Source: Alicyclobacillus sacchari
GTDB lineage: Bacteria > Bacillota > Bacilli > Alicyclobacillales > Alicyclobacillaceae
Length of the DNA: 64,000 bases
Reading direction: 5' to 3'
Assembly (NCBI RefSeq): GCF_004366795.1
Contig: NZ_SORF01000006.1
Location: 78,993 to 142,992, forward strand
In this document: positions 1-6,921 of the stretch, in pieces
Layout of the letters: the number at the start of each line of letters is the position of its first letter
How positions within the stretch are numbered: position 1 is the stretch's first letter
The notes under the pieces: model-generated
What the model saw: only the letters and a program-made list of their open reading frames with translations
Told to the model about the DNA's origin: nothing
Database searches by the model: none
Translations under genes and position numbers: made by a program

Positions 1-45
1 GGAGGAACCCATGCTATGTGTTGTACTCAACAAGGCGGATCGCTA
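1..45. other. left attachment junction of the murA-inserted element
   Basis: The last bases of the recombinase gene are followed by an inverted repeat TGTTG-tact-CAACA (21-34) and then the junction. Bases 4-6 (GGA) are the 3-bp sequence shared by all three junctions (4-6, 2809-2811, 5614-5616). Bases 1-3 (GGA, read TCC on the minus strand) supply the next murA codon: joined to the murA 5' part they give Met-Arg-Ser-Ser, the usual MurA motif at this point. Confidence 0.7.
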
Positions 46-1506
46 TAGGCGATAGACGATTTCGAGCTCTGGTTCGGCATTCCGATCGCGATGAAACACG
101 CGGACTTCTTGCACGAGCTCAAGCACCGCAAGGCGCAATGCGTCTTCATCGCCGTCGAGATCGATACAGAGCCGCTGAAAACGCCTTTGTACGGCAAGCC
201 CAGGATCGCACGGGGCGTTTGCGAGCCCCGCAAGTTGCGCATCACATGCAGCCGCCTCTGTCTGCAGTTGAGACATATGACGCCGAAAGTCGGCTTCGGG
301 GACGATGCCTTGGGCATAGCCGTCGATCAGTCGGTCGATCCGCTGGCGCAGACGCCGTTGCCGTCTGCGCAAATCTGCCGCGTGCCGCTTTGAATCGATT
401 TGTGCACTGGCGATGAAATCTGCTAGGCTCAAACTCGCTGTTCCAGCGGCAAGCACCTGGCTTGTAACGCCGCGTTCAAGCTCTTCGGCATCGACGCGAT
501 TTGCCGTGCAGCCACCTGTCTGTACGTATGTGCCGCAACGGTAGATGCGGCGACGCTGACGGCCATCCTTGCGTTCATAAATCTGCCAGCCCGCATGCAT
601 ATTGGCCCCACAGTACCCACATTTGGCGATGCCGGAAAGCAGCCGCGCCGATCCCCGCGTCCGCGGCGGCAGCGACTGGCGACGCTCGAACAAGCGATTG
701 ATCTGCGCAAACTCGGCATCCGTGAGCAGGGCCTCGTGCGCCCCTGCGATGCAAATCCAGTCTTCTGGGTTGCGTTCGACGCGGGCGCTGCCGGTTCCTT
801 TCCGCCGATTCCAGACGACTGTGCCAACCAAGACCGGATTTTGAAAGAGCGTCCGAATGGCCGCCTCCGACCACAAGCGGCCGGTCTTCGAGCGCACGCC
901 GCGATCGTTCAGATACTTCGCCACCTGTCTGGCTCCTTGTCCGCTGAGCAACAGATTGGCCGCCTCGCGCACCCAGGGGGCTTCTTGCGGATGGGGTACG
1001 AGACGGCCGGCGACGAGATTGTAGCCGTAAGGCGGCTTTTGCGCGAGCGCGCCGCGTTTCGCCATCGACAACAGGTTCTCGTATACGCGCTCGGCGATCA
1101 TCTCGCGTTCGAACTCGGCGATGACAGATAAGATCTGCGCGACGAGACGCCCCATGGCCGTGCCGATCTCGAAATTTTGCCGGGTGGAACGGTAGAACAC
1201 GCCGTGTTCGTTCATCTCTTCGATCAGCTTCGCGAAATCGGCGACCCGACGTGTCAAACGATCGATCCGCGTCGTCACGACACCGGCGATTTTCCCCGCC
1301 CGAATGTCGTCCCGCAGGCTTTTCATCGCGGGGCGCTCCAGGCTTTTCGCAGAATAACCTTCGTCCCGGTAAACCGTGAATTCACCGTAGCCGTTGCCGC
1401 GGGCAAACAGGACCAATTGCTCTTCTTGCTCCACGACGCTATTGCCCTCCTGTGCCTGCTCCTCGGTCGAGACGCGCACGTACAGCGCGAGCCGCTTGTC
1501 GGTCAC
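43..1506 (-). CDS. serine recombinase (large serine integrase type), copy 1
   Basis: A 487-residue site-specific DNA recombinase that would integrate and excise the element by double-strand exchange at att sites. The N-terminal resolvase domain (about 1-150) has the nucleophile Ser13 in YVRVSTEEQ, an RIDRLTRR helix at about 80-87 and the long E-helix region. A recombinase domain follows (about 155-265), then a zinc ribbon with Cys296, Cys299, Cys324 and Cys333, then a predicted coiled coil (about 370-430). This is the order of SpoIVCA/Ccr-type enzymes. It starts at GTG, overlapping by GTGA the stop of a small upstream ORF. Its stop lies about 40 bp from the left att junction, the usual place for such a gene. 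Function is certain at family level; the target site is inferred from the junctions. Confidence 0.93.
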   Translation of the reverse strand: MTDKRLALYVRVSTEEQAQEGNSVVEQEEQLVLFARGNGYGEFTVYRDEGYSAKSLERPAMKSLRDDIRAGKIAGVVTTRIDRLTRRVADFAKLIEEMNEHGVFYRSTRQNFEIGTAMGRLVAQILSVIAEFEREMIAERVYENLLSMAKRGALAQKPPYGYNLVAGRLVPHPQEAPWVREAANLLLSGQGARQVAKYLNDRGVRSKTGRLWSEAAIRTLFQNPVLVGTVVWNRRKGTGSARVERNPEDWICIAGAHEALLTDAEFAQINRLFERRQSLPPRTRGSARLLSGIAKCGYCGANMHAGWQIYERKDGRQRRRIYRCGTYVQTGGCTANRVDAEELERGVTSQVLAAGTASLSLADFIASAQIDSKRHAADLRRRQRRLRQRIDRLIDGYAQGIVPEADFRRHMSQLQTEAAACDAQLAGLANAPCDPGLAVQRRFQRLCIDLDGDEDALRLAVLELVQEVRVFHRDRNAEPELEIVYRL

Positions 1507-1658
1507 CGCCCGCCACCCCCCGCTTCACCGGCCAACTTGCGCCGAACAAGGGGTTCGATGACCTGTCGTGCCTTCTCTCGCCATAGTTCCTCAGCATCGG
1601 CGAACGGCACCAGCGCCTGCTTCGATTCCACGTAAATCCACGAGGCGCGCACTTTCAA
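1503..1658 (-). CDS. 51-residue small protein coupled to the recombinase, copy 1
   Basis: An unannotated small ORF starts at TTG (1656-1658) with a strong ribosome site AAGGGGGG about 8 bases upstream. It ends at TGA overlapping the recombinase GTG start (GTGA), so the two are probably translationally coupled. The product begins MKVRASWIYVESKQ, is rich in charged residues in the middle (AEELWREKARQ) and ends in a Gly-rich tail. I do not recognise a family. Position and coupling make an accessory role, for example a recombination directionality factor, possible but unproven. Confidence 0.55.
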   Translation of the reverse strand: MKVRASWIYVESKQALVPFADAEELWREKARQVIEPLVRRKLAGEAGGGGR

Positions 1659-1670
1659 CGCCGCATCCCC

Positions 1671-1695
1671 CCTTACCAGACGCTATGCGGTAAGG
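1671..1695 (-). promoter_or_regulatory. stem-loop overlapping the ribosome site of the small ORF, copy 1
   Basis: CCTTACC (1671-1677) and GGTAAGG (1689-1695) form a perfect 7-bp stem with an 11-base loop. On the minus strand the 3' arm is GGTAAGG, the start of the AAGGGGGG ribosome site of the 51-codon ORF. The hairpin could mask that site and damp translation of the ORF and the coupled recombinase. No T-run follows, so it is not an obvious terminator. Confidence 0.45.
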
Positions 1696-1717
1696 GTTGT
1701 TCGCCTTGCCGGACGAG

Positions 1718-2707
1718 TCAGGCAAAGCTTTGCAGGCGATCGCGAATGGCCTGTGCGATCGCTGGCGCGTGCAAACGCCCATTTTCAATGAAAATGCGAT
1801 TGGCGTCATAGCCAGAGACAACCACGCCTGCGATAAAAATCCCTGCCACGTTGGTCTCATACGTCTGCGGATTGTACGCCGGGATGCCAGATTCCGGGTC
1901 GATCACGACGCCAAGCTCCGACAGAAACGGCGTATCCGGATGATAGCCGATGAGCGCAAGCACGTGGTCCGTGCCGATTTCTATATTCCCGTCTGGCGTC
2001 GCCACCTGCACCCTGTCCGGCGCGATGGCCGTCACACGAGACTGAAAATGAAAAGCAATGCGCTCGTGATCGATCAAGCTTTGGATTTCCGGCCGCACCC
2101 ACGGTTTGATTTTGTCGGACAAGGTGGCACCACGGTGCACCAGTGTGACATCGGCGCCGACCCTATACAGATCAATGGCCGCTTCGGCGGCGGAATTCGT
2201 CCCCCCGACGACGAGCACGCGCTGCCCATAGTAGGGGTGCGCATCGCGATAGTAGTGCTGAACGTGAGGCAAGTCTTCACCGGGGACGCGCAACTGATTG
2301 GGGTGATCGAAGTACCCGGTTGCGATCACGACCTGGCGCGCGAGCGTCCTCGACACTTGGCCGGCAAGCGTGCGGGACTGAATGGAAAACGCCTTTTGTG
2401 CATCGTCAAAGGCAATCTTCTCGACCGTCTCATACTGACGGACCGGCAACTTGAGGCGTGCGACGACAGTGCGGTAATAGGTCAAGGCTTCTTGTCGGGT
2501 CGGTTTTCCGCCCTGCGTATAAAAAGGGATATCGGCGATTTCGAGTCGCTCCGGGGTTGAGTTGAAGATCATCTGTGTGGGAAATCGGTAAATTGTCGAG
2601 GCGATGCAAGACTTCTCCAGAACGACGTGATCGATCTGGCGTTTCTGCAGTTCTACGGACACAGCCAAACCACATGGCCCGGCACCTATGACACATACGT
2701 CGTGCAT
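1718..2707 (-). CDS. ypdA: YpdA-family FAD/NAD(P) oxidoreductase (bacillithiol disulfide reductase), copy 1
   Basis: The family reduces oxidised bacillithiol (BSSB) with NADPH in the cytosol. About 329 residues: FAD-binding GAGPCG at residues 8-13, the family-typical stretch containing YRFPTQM and FNSTPE after about residue 40, a second nucleotide site VVGGTNSAAEAA, and a C-terminal GYHPDTPF / GIFIAGVV FAD segment. ATG at 2705-2707 is chosen over an upstream TTG (2731) because AGGAG lies about 10 bases before it and because homologues start just before the Rossmann motif. It lies inside the mobile element as its only obvious metabolic cargo, downstream of the element's own promoter. bshC of bacillithiol synthesis lies about 17 kb away. 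Confidence 0.88.
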   Translation of the reverse strand: MHDVCVIGAGPCGLAVSVELQKRQIDHVVLEKSCIASTIYRFPTQMIFNSTPERLEIADIPFYTQGGKPTRQEALTYYRTVVARLKLPVRQYETVEKIAFDDAQKAFSIQSRTLAGQVSRTLARQVVIATGYFDHPNQLRVPGEDLPHVQHYYRDAHPYYGQRVLVVGGTNSAAEAAIDLYRVGADVTLVHRGATLSDKIKPWVRPEIQSLIDHERIAFHFQSRVTAIAPDRVQVATPDGNIEIGTDHVLALIGYHPDTPFLSELGVVIDPESGIPAYNPQTYETNVAGIFIAGVVVSGYDANRIFIENGRLHAPAIAQAIRDRLQSFA

Positions 2708-2757
2708 CTCGAAATCGCTCCTAGCCTTCAATCATCTGTGATCTCTCCATTCCGATT

Positions 2758-2766
2758 ATTATACCA
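2758..2766 (-). promoter_or_regulatory. extended -10 promoter of the element, copy 1
   Basis: The minus strand reads TGGTATAAT, a perfect TATAAT with a TGn extension, about 50 bases upstream of the ypdA ATG. A weak -35-like TTGAGC lies 19 bases further up. It would drive ypdA, the small ORF and the recombinase independently of the host operon. Confidence 0.55.
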
Positions 2767-2784
2767 CGGCTTGTGAAACGCGGC

Positions 2785-2850
2785 TCAAAGCACAATAGGC
2801 AAGATAGGGGAACCCATGCTATGTGTTGTACTCAACAAGGCGGATCGCTA
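2785..2850. other. internal junction between tandem copies (attP-like)
   Basis: The right end of one unit meets the left end of the next at core GGA 2809-2811. This is also the sequence a circularised unit would carry. Flanking arms show short imperfect inverted similarity (CACAATAG on the left, CTATGTG on the right), as expected of an attP, plus the TGTTG/CAACA repeat at 2826-2839. Confidence 0.6.
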
Positions 2851-4311
2851 TAGGCGATAGACGATTTCGAGCTCTGGTTCGGCATTCCGATCGCGATGAA
2901 ACACGCGGACTTCTTGCACGAGCTCAAGCACCGCAAGGCGCAATGCGTCTTCATCGCCGTCGAGATCGATACAGAGCCGCTGAAAACGCCTTTGTACGGC
3001 AAGCCCAGGATCGCACGGGGCGTTTGCGAGCCCCGCAAGTTGCGCATCACATGCAGCCGCCTCTGTCTGCAGTTGAGACATATGACGCCGAAAGTCGGCT
3101 TCGGGGACGATGCCTTGGGCATAGCCGTCGATCAGTCGGTCGATCCGCTGGCGCAGACGCCGTTGCCGTCTGCGCAAATCTGCCGCGTGCCGCTTTGAAT
3201 CGATTTGTGCACTGGCGATGAAATCTGCTAGGCTCAAACTCGCTGTTCCAGCGGCAAGCACCTGGCTTGTAACGCCGCGTTCAAGCTCTTCGGCATCGAC
3301 GCGATTTGCCGTGCAGCCACCTGTCTGTACGTATGTGCCGCAACGGTAGATGCGGCGACGCTGACGGCCATCCTTGCGTTCATAAATCTGCCAGCCCGCA
3401 TGCATATTGGCCCCACAGTACCCACATTTGGCGATGCCGGAAAGCAGCCGCGCCGATCCCCGCGTCCGCGGCGGCAGCGACTGGCGACGCTCGAACAAGC
3501 GATTGATCTGCGCAAACTCGGCATCCGTGAGCAGGGCCTCGTGCGCCCCTGCGATGCAAATCCAGTCTTCTGGGTTGCGTTCGACGCGGGCGCTGCCGGT
3601 TCCTTTCCGCCGATTCCAGACGACTGTGCCAACCAAGACCGGATTTTGAAAGAGCGTCCGAATGGCCGCCTCCGACCACAAGCGGCCGGTCTTCGAGCGC
3701 ACGCCGCGATCGTTCAGATACTTCGCCACCTGTCTGGCTCCTTGTCCGCTGAGCAACAGATTGGCCGCCTCGCGCACCCAGGGGGCTTCTTGCGGATGGG
3801 GTACGAGACGGCCGGCGACGAGATTGTAGCCGTAAGGCGGCTTTTGCGCGAGCGCGCCGCGTTTCGCCATCGACAACAGGTTCTCGTATACGCGCTCGGC
3901 GATCATCTCGCGTTCGAACTCGGCGATGACAGATAAGATCTGCGCGACGAGACGCCCCATGGCCGTGCCGATCTCGAAATTTTGCCGGGTGGAACGGTAG
4001 AACACGCCGTGTTCGTTCATCTCTTCGATCAGCTTCGCGAAATCGGCGACCCGACGTGTCAAACGATCGATCCGCGTCGTCACGACACCGGCGATTTTCC
4101 CCGCCCGAATGTCGTCCCGCAGGCTTTTCATCGCGGGGCGCTCCAGGCTTTTCGCAGAATAACCTTCGTCCCGGTAAACCGTGAATTCACCGTAGCCGTT
4201 GCCGCGGGCAAACAGGACCAATTGCTCTTCTTGCTCCACGACGCTATTGCCCTCCTGTGCCTGCTCCTCGGTCGAGACGCGCACGTACAGCGCGAGCCGC
4301 TTGTCGGTCAC
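2848..4311 (-). CDS. serine recombinase (large serine integrase type), copy 2
   Basis: Identical 487-residue protein to that at 43-1506: catalytic Ser13, resolvase domain, recombinase domain, four-Cys zinc ribbon and coiled coil. GTG start coupled to the small ORF at 4308-4463. Two intact recombinase genes in tandem would let either copy catalyse excision across any pair of compatible junctions. Confidence 0.93.
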   Translation of the reverse strand: MTDKRLALYVRVSTEEQAQEGNSVVEQEEQLVLFARGNGYGEFTVYRDEGYSAKSLERPAMKSLRDDIRAGKIAGVVTTRIDRLTRRVADFAKLIEEMNEHGVFYRSTRQNFEIGTAMGRLVAQILSVIAEFEREMIAERVYENLLSMAKRGALAQKPPYGYNLVAGRLVPHPQEAPWVREAANLLLSGQGARQVAKYLNDRGVRSKTGRLWSEAAIRTLFQNPVLVGTVVWNRRKGTGSARVERNPEDWICIAGAHEALLTDAEFAQINRLFERRQSLPPRTRGSARLLSGIAKCGYCGANMHAGWQIYERKDGRQRRRIYRCGTYVQTGGCTANRVDAEELERGVTSQVLAAGTASLSLADFIASAQIDSKRHAADLRRRQRRLRQRIDRLIDGYAQGIVPEADFRRHMSQLQTEAAACDAQLAGLANAPCDPGLAVQRRFQRLCIDLDGDEDALRLAVLELVQEVRVFHRDRNAEPELEIVYRL

Positions 4312-4463
4312 CGCCCGCCACCCCCCGCTTCACCGGCCAACTTGCGCCGAACAAGGGGTTCGATGACCTGTCGTGCCTTCTCTCGCCATAGTTCCTCAGC
4401 ATCGGCGAACGGCACCAGCGCCTGCTTCGATTCCACGTAAATCCACGAGGCGCGCACTTTCAA
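4308..4463 (-). CDS. 51-residue small protein coupled to the recombinase, copy 2
   Basis: Exact repeat of the ORF at 1503-1658, with TTG start, AAGGGGGG ribosome site and GTGA overlap with the recombinase start. Family not recognised. Confidence 0.55.
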   Translation of the reverse strand: MKVRASWIYVESKQALVPFADAEELWREKARQVIEPLVRRKLAGEAGGGGR

Positions 4464-4475
4464 CGCCGCATCCCC

Positions 4476-4500
4476 CCTTACCAGACGCTATGCGGTAAGG
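4476..4500 (-). promoter_or_regulatory. stem-loop overlapping the ribosome site of the small ORF, copy 2
   Basis: Same CCTTACC/GGTAAGG 7-bp hairpin as at 1671-1695, again covering the start of the ribosome site. Confidence 0.45.
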
Positions 4501-4522
4501 GTTGTTCGCCTTGCCGGACGAG

Positions 4523-5512
4523 TCAGGCAAAGCTTTGCAGGCGATCGCGAATGGCCTGTGCGATCGCTGGCGCGTGCAAACGCCCATTTTCAATGAAAAT
4601 GCGATTGGCGTCATAGCCAGAGACAACCACGCCTGCGATAAAAATCCCTGCCACGTTGGTCTCATACGTCTGCGGATTGTACGCCGGGATGCCAGATTCC
4701 GGGTCGATCACGACGCCAAGCTCCGACAGAAACGGCGTATCCGGATGATAGCCGATGAGCGCAAGCACGTGGTCCGTGCCGATTTCTATATTCCCGTCTG
4801 GCGTCGCCACCTGCACCCTGTCCGGCGCGATGGCCGTCACACGAGACTGAAAATGAAAAGCAATGCGCTCGTGATCGATCAAGCTTTGGATTTCCGGCCG
4901 CACCCACGGTTTGATTTTGTCGGACAAGGTGGCACCACGGTGCACCAGTGTGACATCGGCGCCGACCCTATACAGATCAATGGCCGCTTCGGCGGCGGAA
5001 TTCGTCCCCCCGACGACGAGCACGCGCTGCCCATAGTAGGGGTGCGCATCGCGATAGTAGTGCTGAACGTGAGGCAAGTCTTCACCGGGGACGCGCAACT
5101 GATTGGGGTGATCGAAGTACCCGGTTGCGATCACGACCTGGCGCGCGAGCGTCCTCGACACTTGGCCGGCAAGCGTGCGGGACTGAATGGAAAACGCCTT
5201 TTGTGCATCGTCAAAGGCAATCTTCTCGACCGTCTCATACTGACGGACCGGCAACTTGAGGCGTGCGACGACAGTGCGGTAATAGGTCAAGGCTTCTTGT
5301 CGGGTCGGTTTTCCGCCCTGCGTATAAAAAGGGATATCGGCGATTTCGAGTCGCTCCGGGGTTGAGTTGAAGATCATCTGTGTGGGAAATCGGTAAATTG
5401 TCGAGGCGATGCAAGACTTCTCCAGAACGACGTGATCGATCTGGCGTTTCTGCAGTTCTACGGACACAGCCAAACCACATGGCCCGGCACCTATGACACA
5501 TACGTCGTGCAT
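4523..5512 (-). CDS. ypdA: YpdA-family FAD/NAD(P) oxidoreductase (bacillithiol disulfide reductase), copy 2
   Basis: Same 329-residue product as copy 1. ATG chosen by the AGGAG spacing. In this copy the promoter (5563-5571) is close to the truncated murA, so reading through from the dcw operon could also supply transcript. Confidence 0.88.
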   Translation of the reverse strand: MHDVCVIGAGPCGLAVSVELQKRQIDHVVLEKSCIASTIYRFPTQMIFNSTPERLEIADIPFYTQGGKPTRQEALTYYRTVVARLKLPVRQYETVEKIAFDDAQKAFSIQSRTLAGQVSRTLARQVVIATGYFDHPNQLRVPGEDLPHVQHYYRDAHPYYGQRVLVVGGTNSAAEAAIDLYRVGADVTLVHRGATLSDKIKPWVRPEIQSLIDHERIAFHFQSRVTAIAPDRVQVATPDGNIEIGTDHVLALIGYHPDTPFLSELGVVIDPESGIPAYNPQTYETNVAGIFIAGVVVSGYDANRIFIENGRLHAPAIAQAIRDRLQSFA

Positions 5513-5562
5513 CTCGAAATCGCTCCTAGCCTTCAATCATCTGTGATCTCTCCATTCCGATT

Positions 5563-5571
5563 ATTATACCA
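5563..5571 (-). promoter_or_regulatory. extended -10 promoter of the element, copy 2
   Basis: TGGTATAAT on the minus strand, identical to 2758-2766, about 50 bases before the second ypdA start. Confidence 0.55.
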
Positions 5572-5613
5572 CGGCTTGTGAAACGCGGCTCAAAGCACAA
5601 TAGGCAAGATAGG

Positions 5614-5892
5614 GGACCGCATCTTTTGCATCAGATGCATGGGAACATCTGTGCTGTGGATGGTCGACGCGTCAACCTCAATCACATCGCCATGCACAAA
5701 CACCTTTGCTCCCAATGCCCTCAGAATGTCGACCATCACGTGCACATCTTCCAAATCGGGCACGTTTTCGACGACCGTTGTACCTGGTACCATCACGGTC
5801 GCCGCCAGAATCGGCAGCGCGGCGTTTTTAGCGCCGTAGACCGACGTCTCGCCAGAGAGCGGGACGCCGCCATAGATTCTCAGCATTTCCAC
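5614..5892 (-). pseudogene. murA: murA 5' part, interrupted by the element
   Basis: UDP-N-acetylglucosamine 1-carboxyvinyltransferase makes the first committed step of peptidoglycan synthesis. Only about 93 residues are present, against about 420 for the family. With the GTG at 5892 as start (ribosome site GGGAGG 8 bases upstream) the conserved substrate residues fall at Lys22-Asn23, as in known MurA. The frame is intact to KMRS, then runs into the element. The catalytic Cys (about 115) and the rest must lie left of the window. An alternative GTG at 5901 overlaps the murB stop but has no proper ribosome spacing. Precise excision would restore the reading frame (M-R-S-S). Confidence 0.88.
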
Positions 5893-5897
5893 ACCCG

Positions 5898-6821
5898 TCA
5901 CCTCCCTGAGATTGGCTCCCCCAGCACACGCACCTCAGTTTCCAGTTCGATCCCGTACTTGTCGCGGACCACCTGCTGAGCGTGGCGAATGAGCCATAGC
6001 ACATCCGCCGCTGTCGCCTCCTCGACGTTGACGATGAAGTTGGCGTGTTTGTCGCTGATCTTGGCGCCGCCATGTTGAAATCCTTTGAGACCTGCGGCTT
6101 CGATGAGCCGCCCGGCGTGCGTGCCGTCTGGATTGCGAAACACCGATCCGCAGTTCGGCCAAGCAAGCGGCTGGGATTCGACACGCTTTTGTGACCACTG
6201 TTTCACCTGTTTCACCAAAGCGTCGCGATCGCCAGGCGACAATGCAAACTTCGCTTGCGTCACGATGCCAAAGCGGTCCTTCAAAATGCTGTAACGGTAT
6301 CCGAACTTCAGATCGGCATTCGGCAATCGCTCGATCTCGCCATCGGCGTTCATCACGTCGGCCCATTCCAATACCTCGCACGTCTCTTTGCCATACGCGC
6401 CTGCGTTCATCATCACAGCCCCACCCACGGAGCCGGGGATTCCGGTGGCGAACTCAAGCCCGGCGAGACCGTGGCGCAACGCGATGTTGGCGGCGGATAC
6501 GTACGATCTGCCCGCCATTGCGATGAGCGCGTCGCCCTCGATGTCTACCTTTGCGAATGCGTCATGCAGCTTGACGACGACGCCGCGAATCCCGCCATCG
6601 AGAACGAGCGCATTGGAACCGCGGCCGATGACCGTGATCGGCAAGCCGAGATGACGTGCGGCCAGTACCGTCCCACGCAGTTCATCGAGCGAGGCAGGGA
6701 CGACGAAATAGTCGGCCGGGCCGCCAATGCGCCAAGTGGTGTGTCGTTTCATCGGTTCGTCGCACGCGATGTTGGCAACGCCGTGCAACGTAAAAACAGA
6801 GAGGACTGCATCAGAGCCCAT
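5898..6821 (-). CDS. murB: UDP-N-acetylenolpyruvoylglucosamine reductase
   Basis: Reduces the MurA product to UDP-MurNAc with NADPH and FAD. 307 residues, normal for the short Gram-positive type. Visible are RIGGPADYF and GRGSNALV (FAD binding), GIPGSVGGAVMMNAGAYG, the YRYS substrate motif, the active-site Ser in NCGSVFRNP and a C-terminal ETEVR carrying the conserved Glu. Its stop overlaps the region of the murA start. Confidence 0.96.
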   Translation of the reverse strand: MGSDAVLSVFTLHGVANIACDEPMKRHTTWRIGGPADYFVVPASLDELRGTVLAARHLGLPITVIGRGSNALVLDGGIRGVVVKLHDAFAKVDIEGDALIAMAGRSYVSAANIALRHGLAGLEFATGIPGSVGGAVMMNAGAYGKETCEVLEWADVMNADGEIERLPNADLKFGYRYSILKDRFGIVTQAKFALSPGDRDALVKQVKQWSQKRVESQPLAWPNCGSVFRNPDGTHAGRLIEAAGLKGFQHGGAKISDKHANFIVNVEEATAADVLWLIRHAQQVVRDKYGIELETEVRVLGEPISGR

Positions 6822-6921
6822 GCGTGAACCTCCAAGTGCAAATTTGATGACGCCAGCCTACGCCCAGGTTCCGCATGGCATCATATGCGGCATCTGGCGA
6901 ACCGTGCCGCCGCCAGATGGT

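Larger units (their letters stand above)
4..2808 (-). mobile_element. serine-recombinase element inserted in murA, copy 1
   Basis: A 2805-bp unit carries ypdA, a 51-codon ORF and a serine recombinase, all on the minus strand (the direction of the host operon). It is bounded by a 3-bp GGA core and followed directly by an identical second unit. It has its own extended -10 promoter near the right end (TGGTATAAT on the minus strand, 2758-2766). No terminal inverted repeats of a DDE transposon and no target duplication longer than 3 bp are seen, which fits site-specific serine-integrase insertion. Confidence 0.8.
2809..5613 (-). mobile_element. serine-recombinase element inserted in murA, copy 2
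   Basis: Second unit of 2805 bp. All ORF translations are identical to copy 1 at a constant offset of 2805. Its right boundary is the GGA at 5614-5616, beyond which the sequence becomes murA. Perfect identity means a very recent duplication, ongoing excision and re-insertion, or an assembly effect. Confidence 0.8.

Noticed and set aside
1697-2560. A 287-codon plus-strand frame opposite ypdA (and its copy at 4502-5365)
   Set aside because: Composition is basic and His/Arg-rich without motifs; ypdA on the other strand has all family motifs.
1-5613. Classic DDE transposon or IS for the murA insertion
   Set aside because: No terminal inverted repeats or target duplication beyond 3 bp, and the only recombinase is a serine enzyme located beside the junction.
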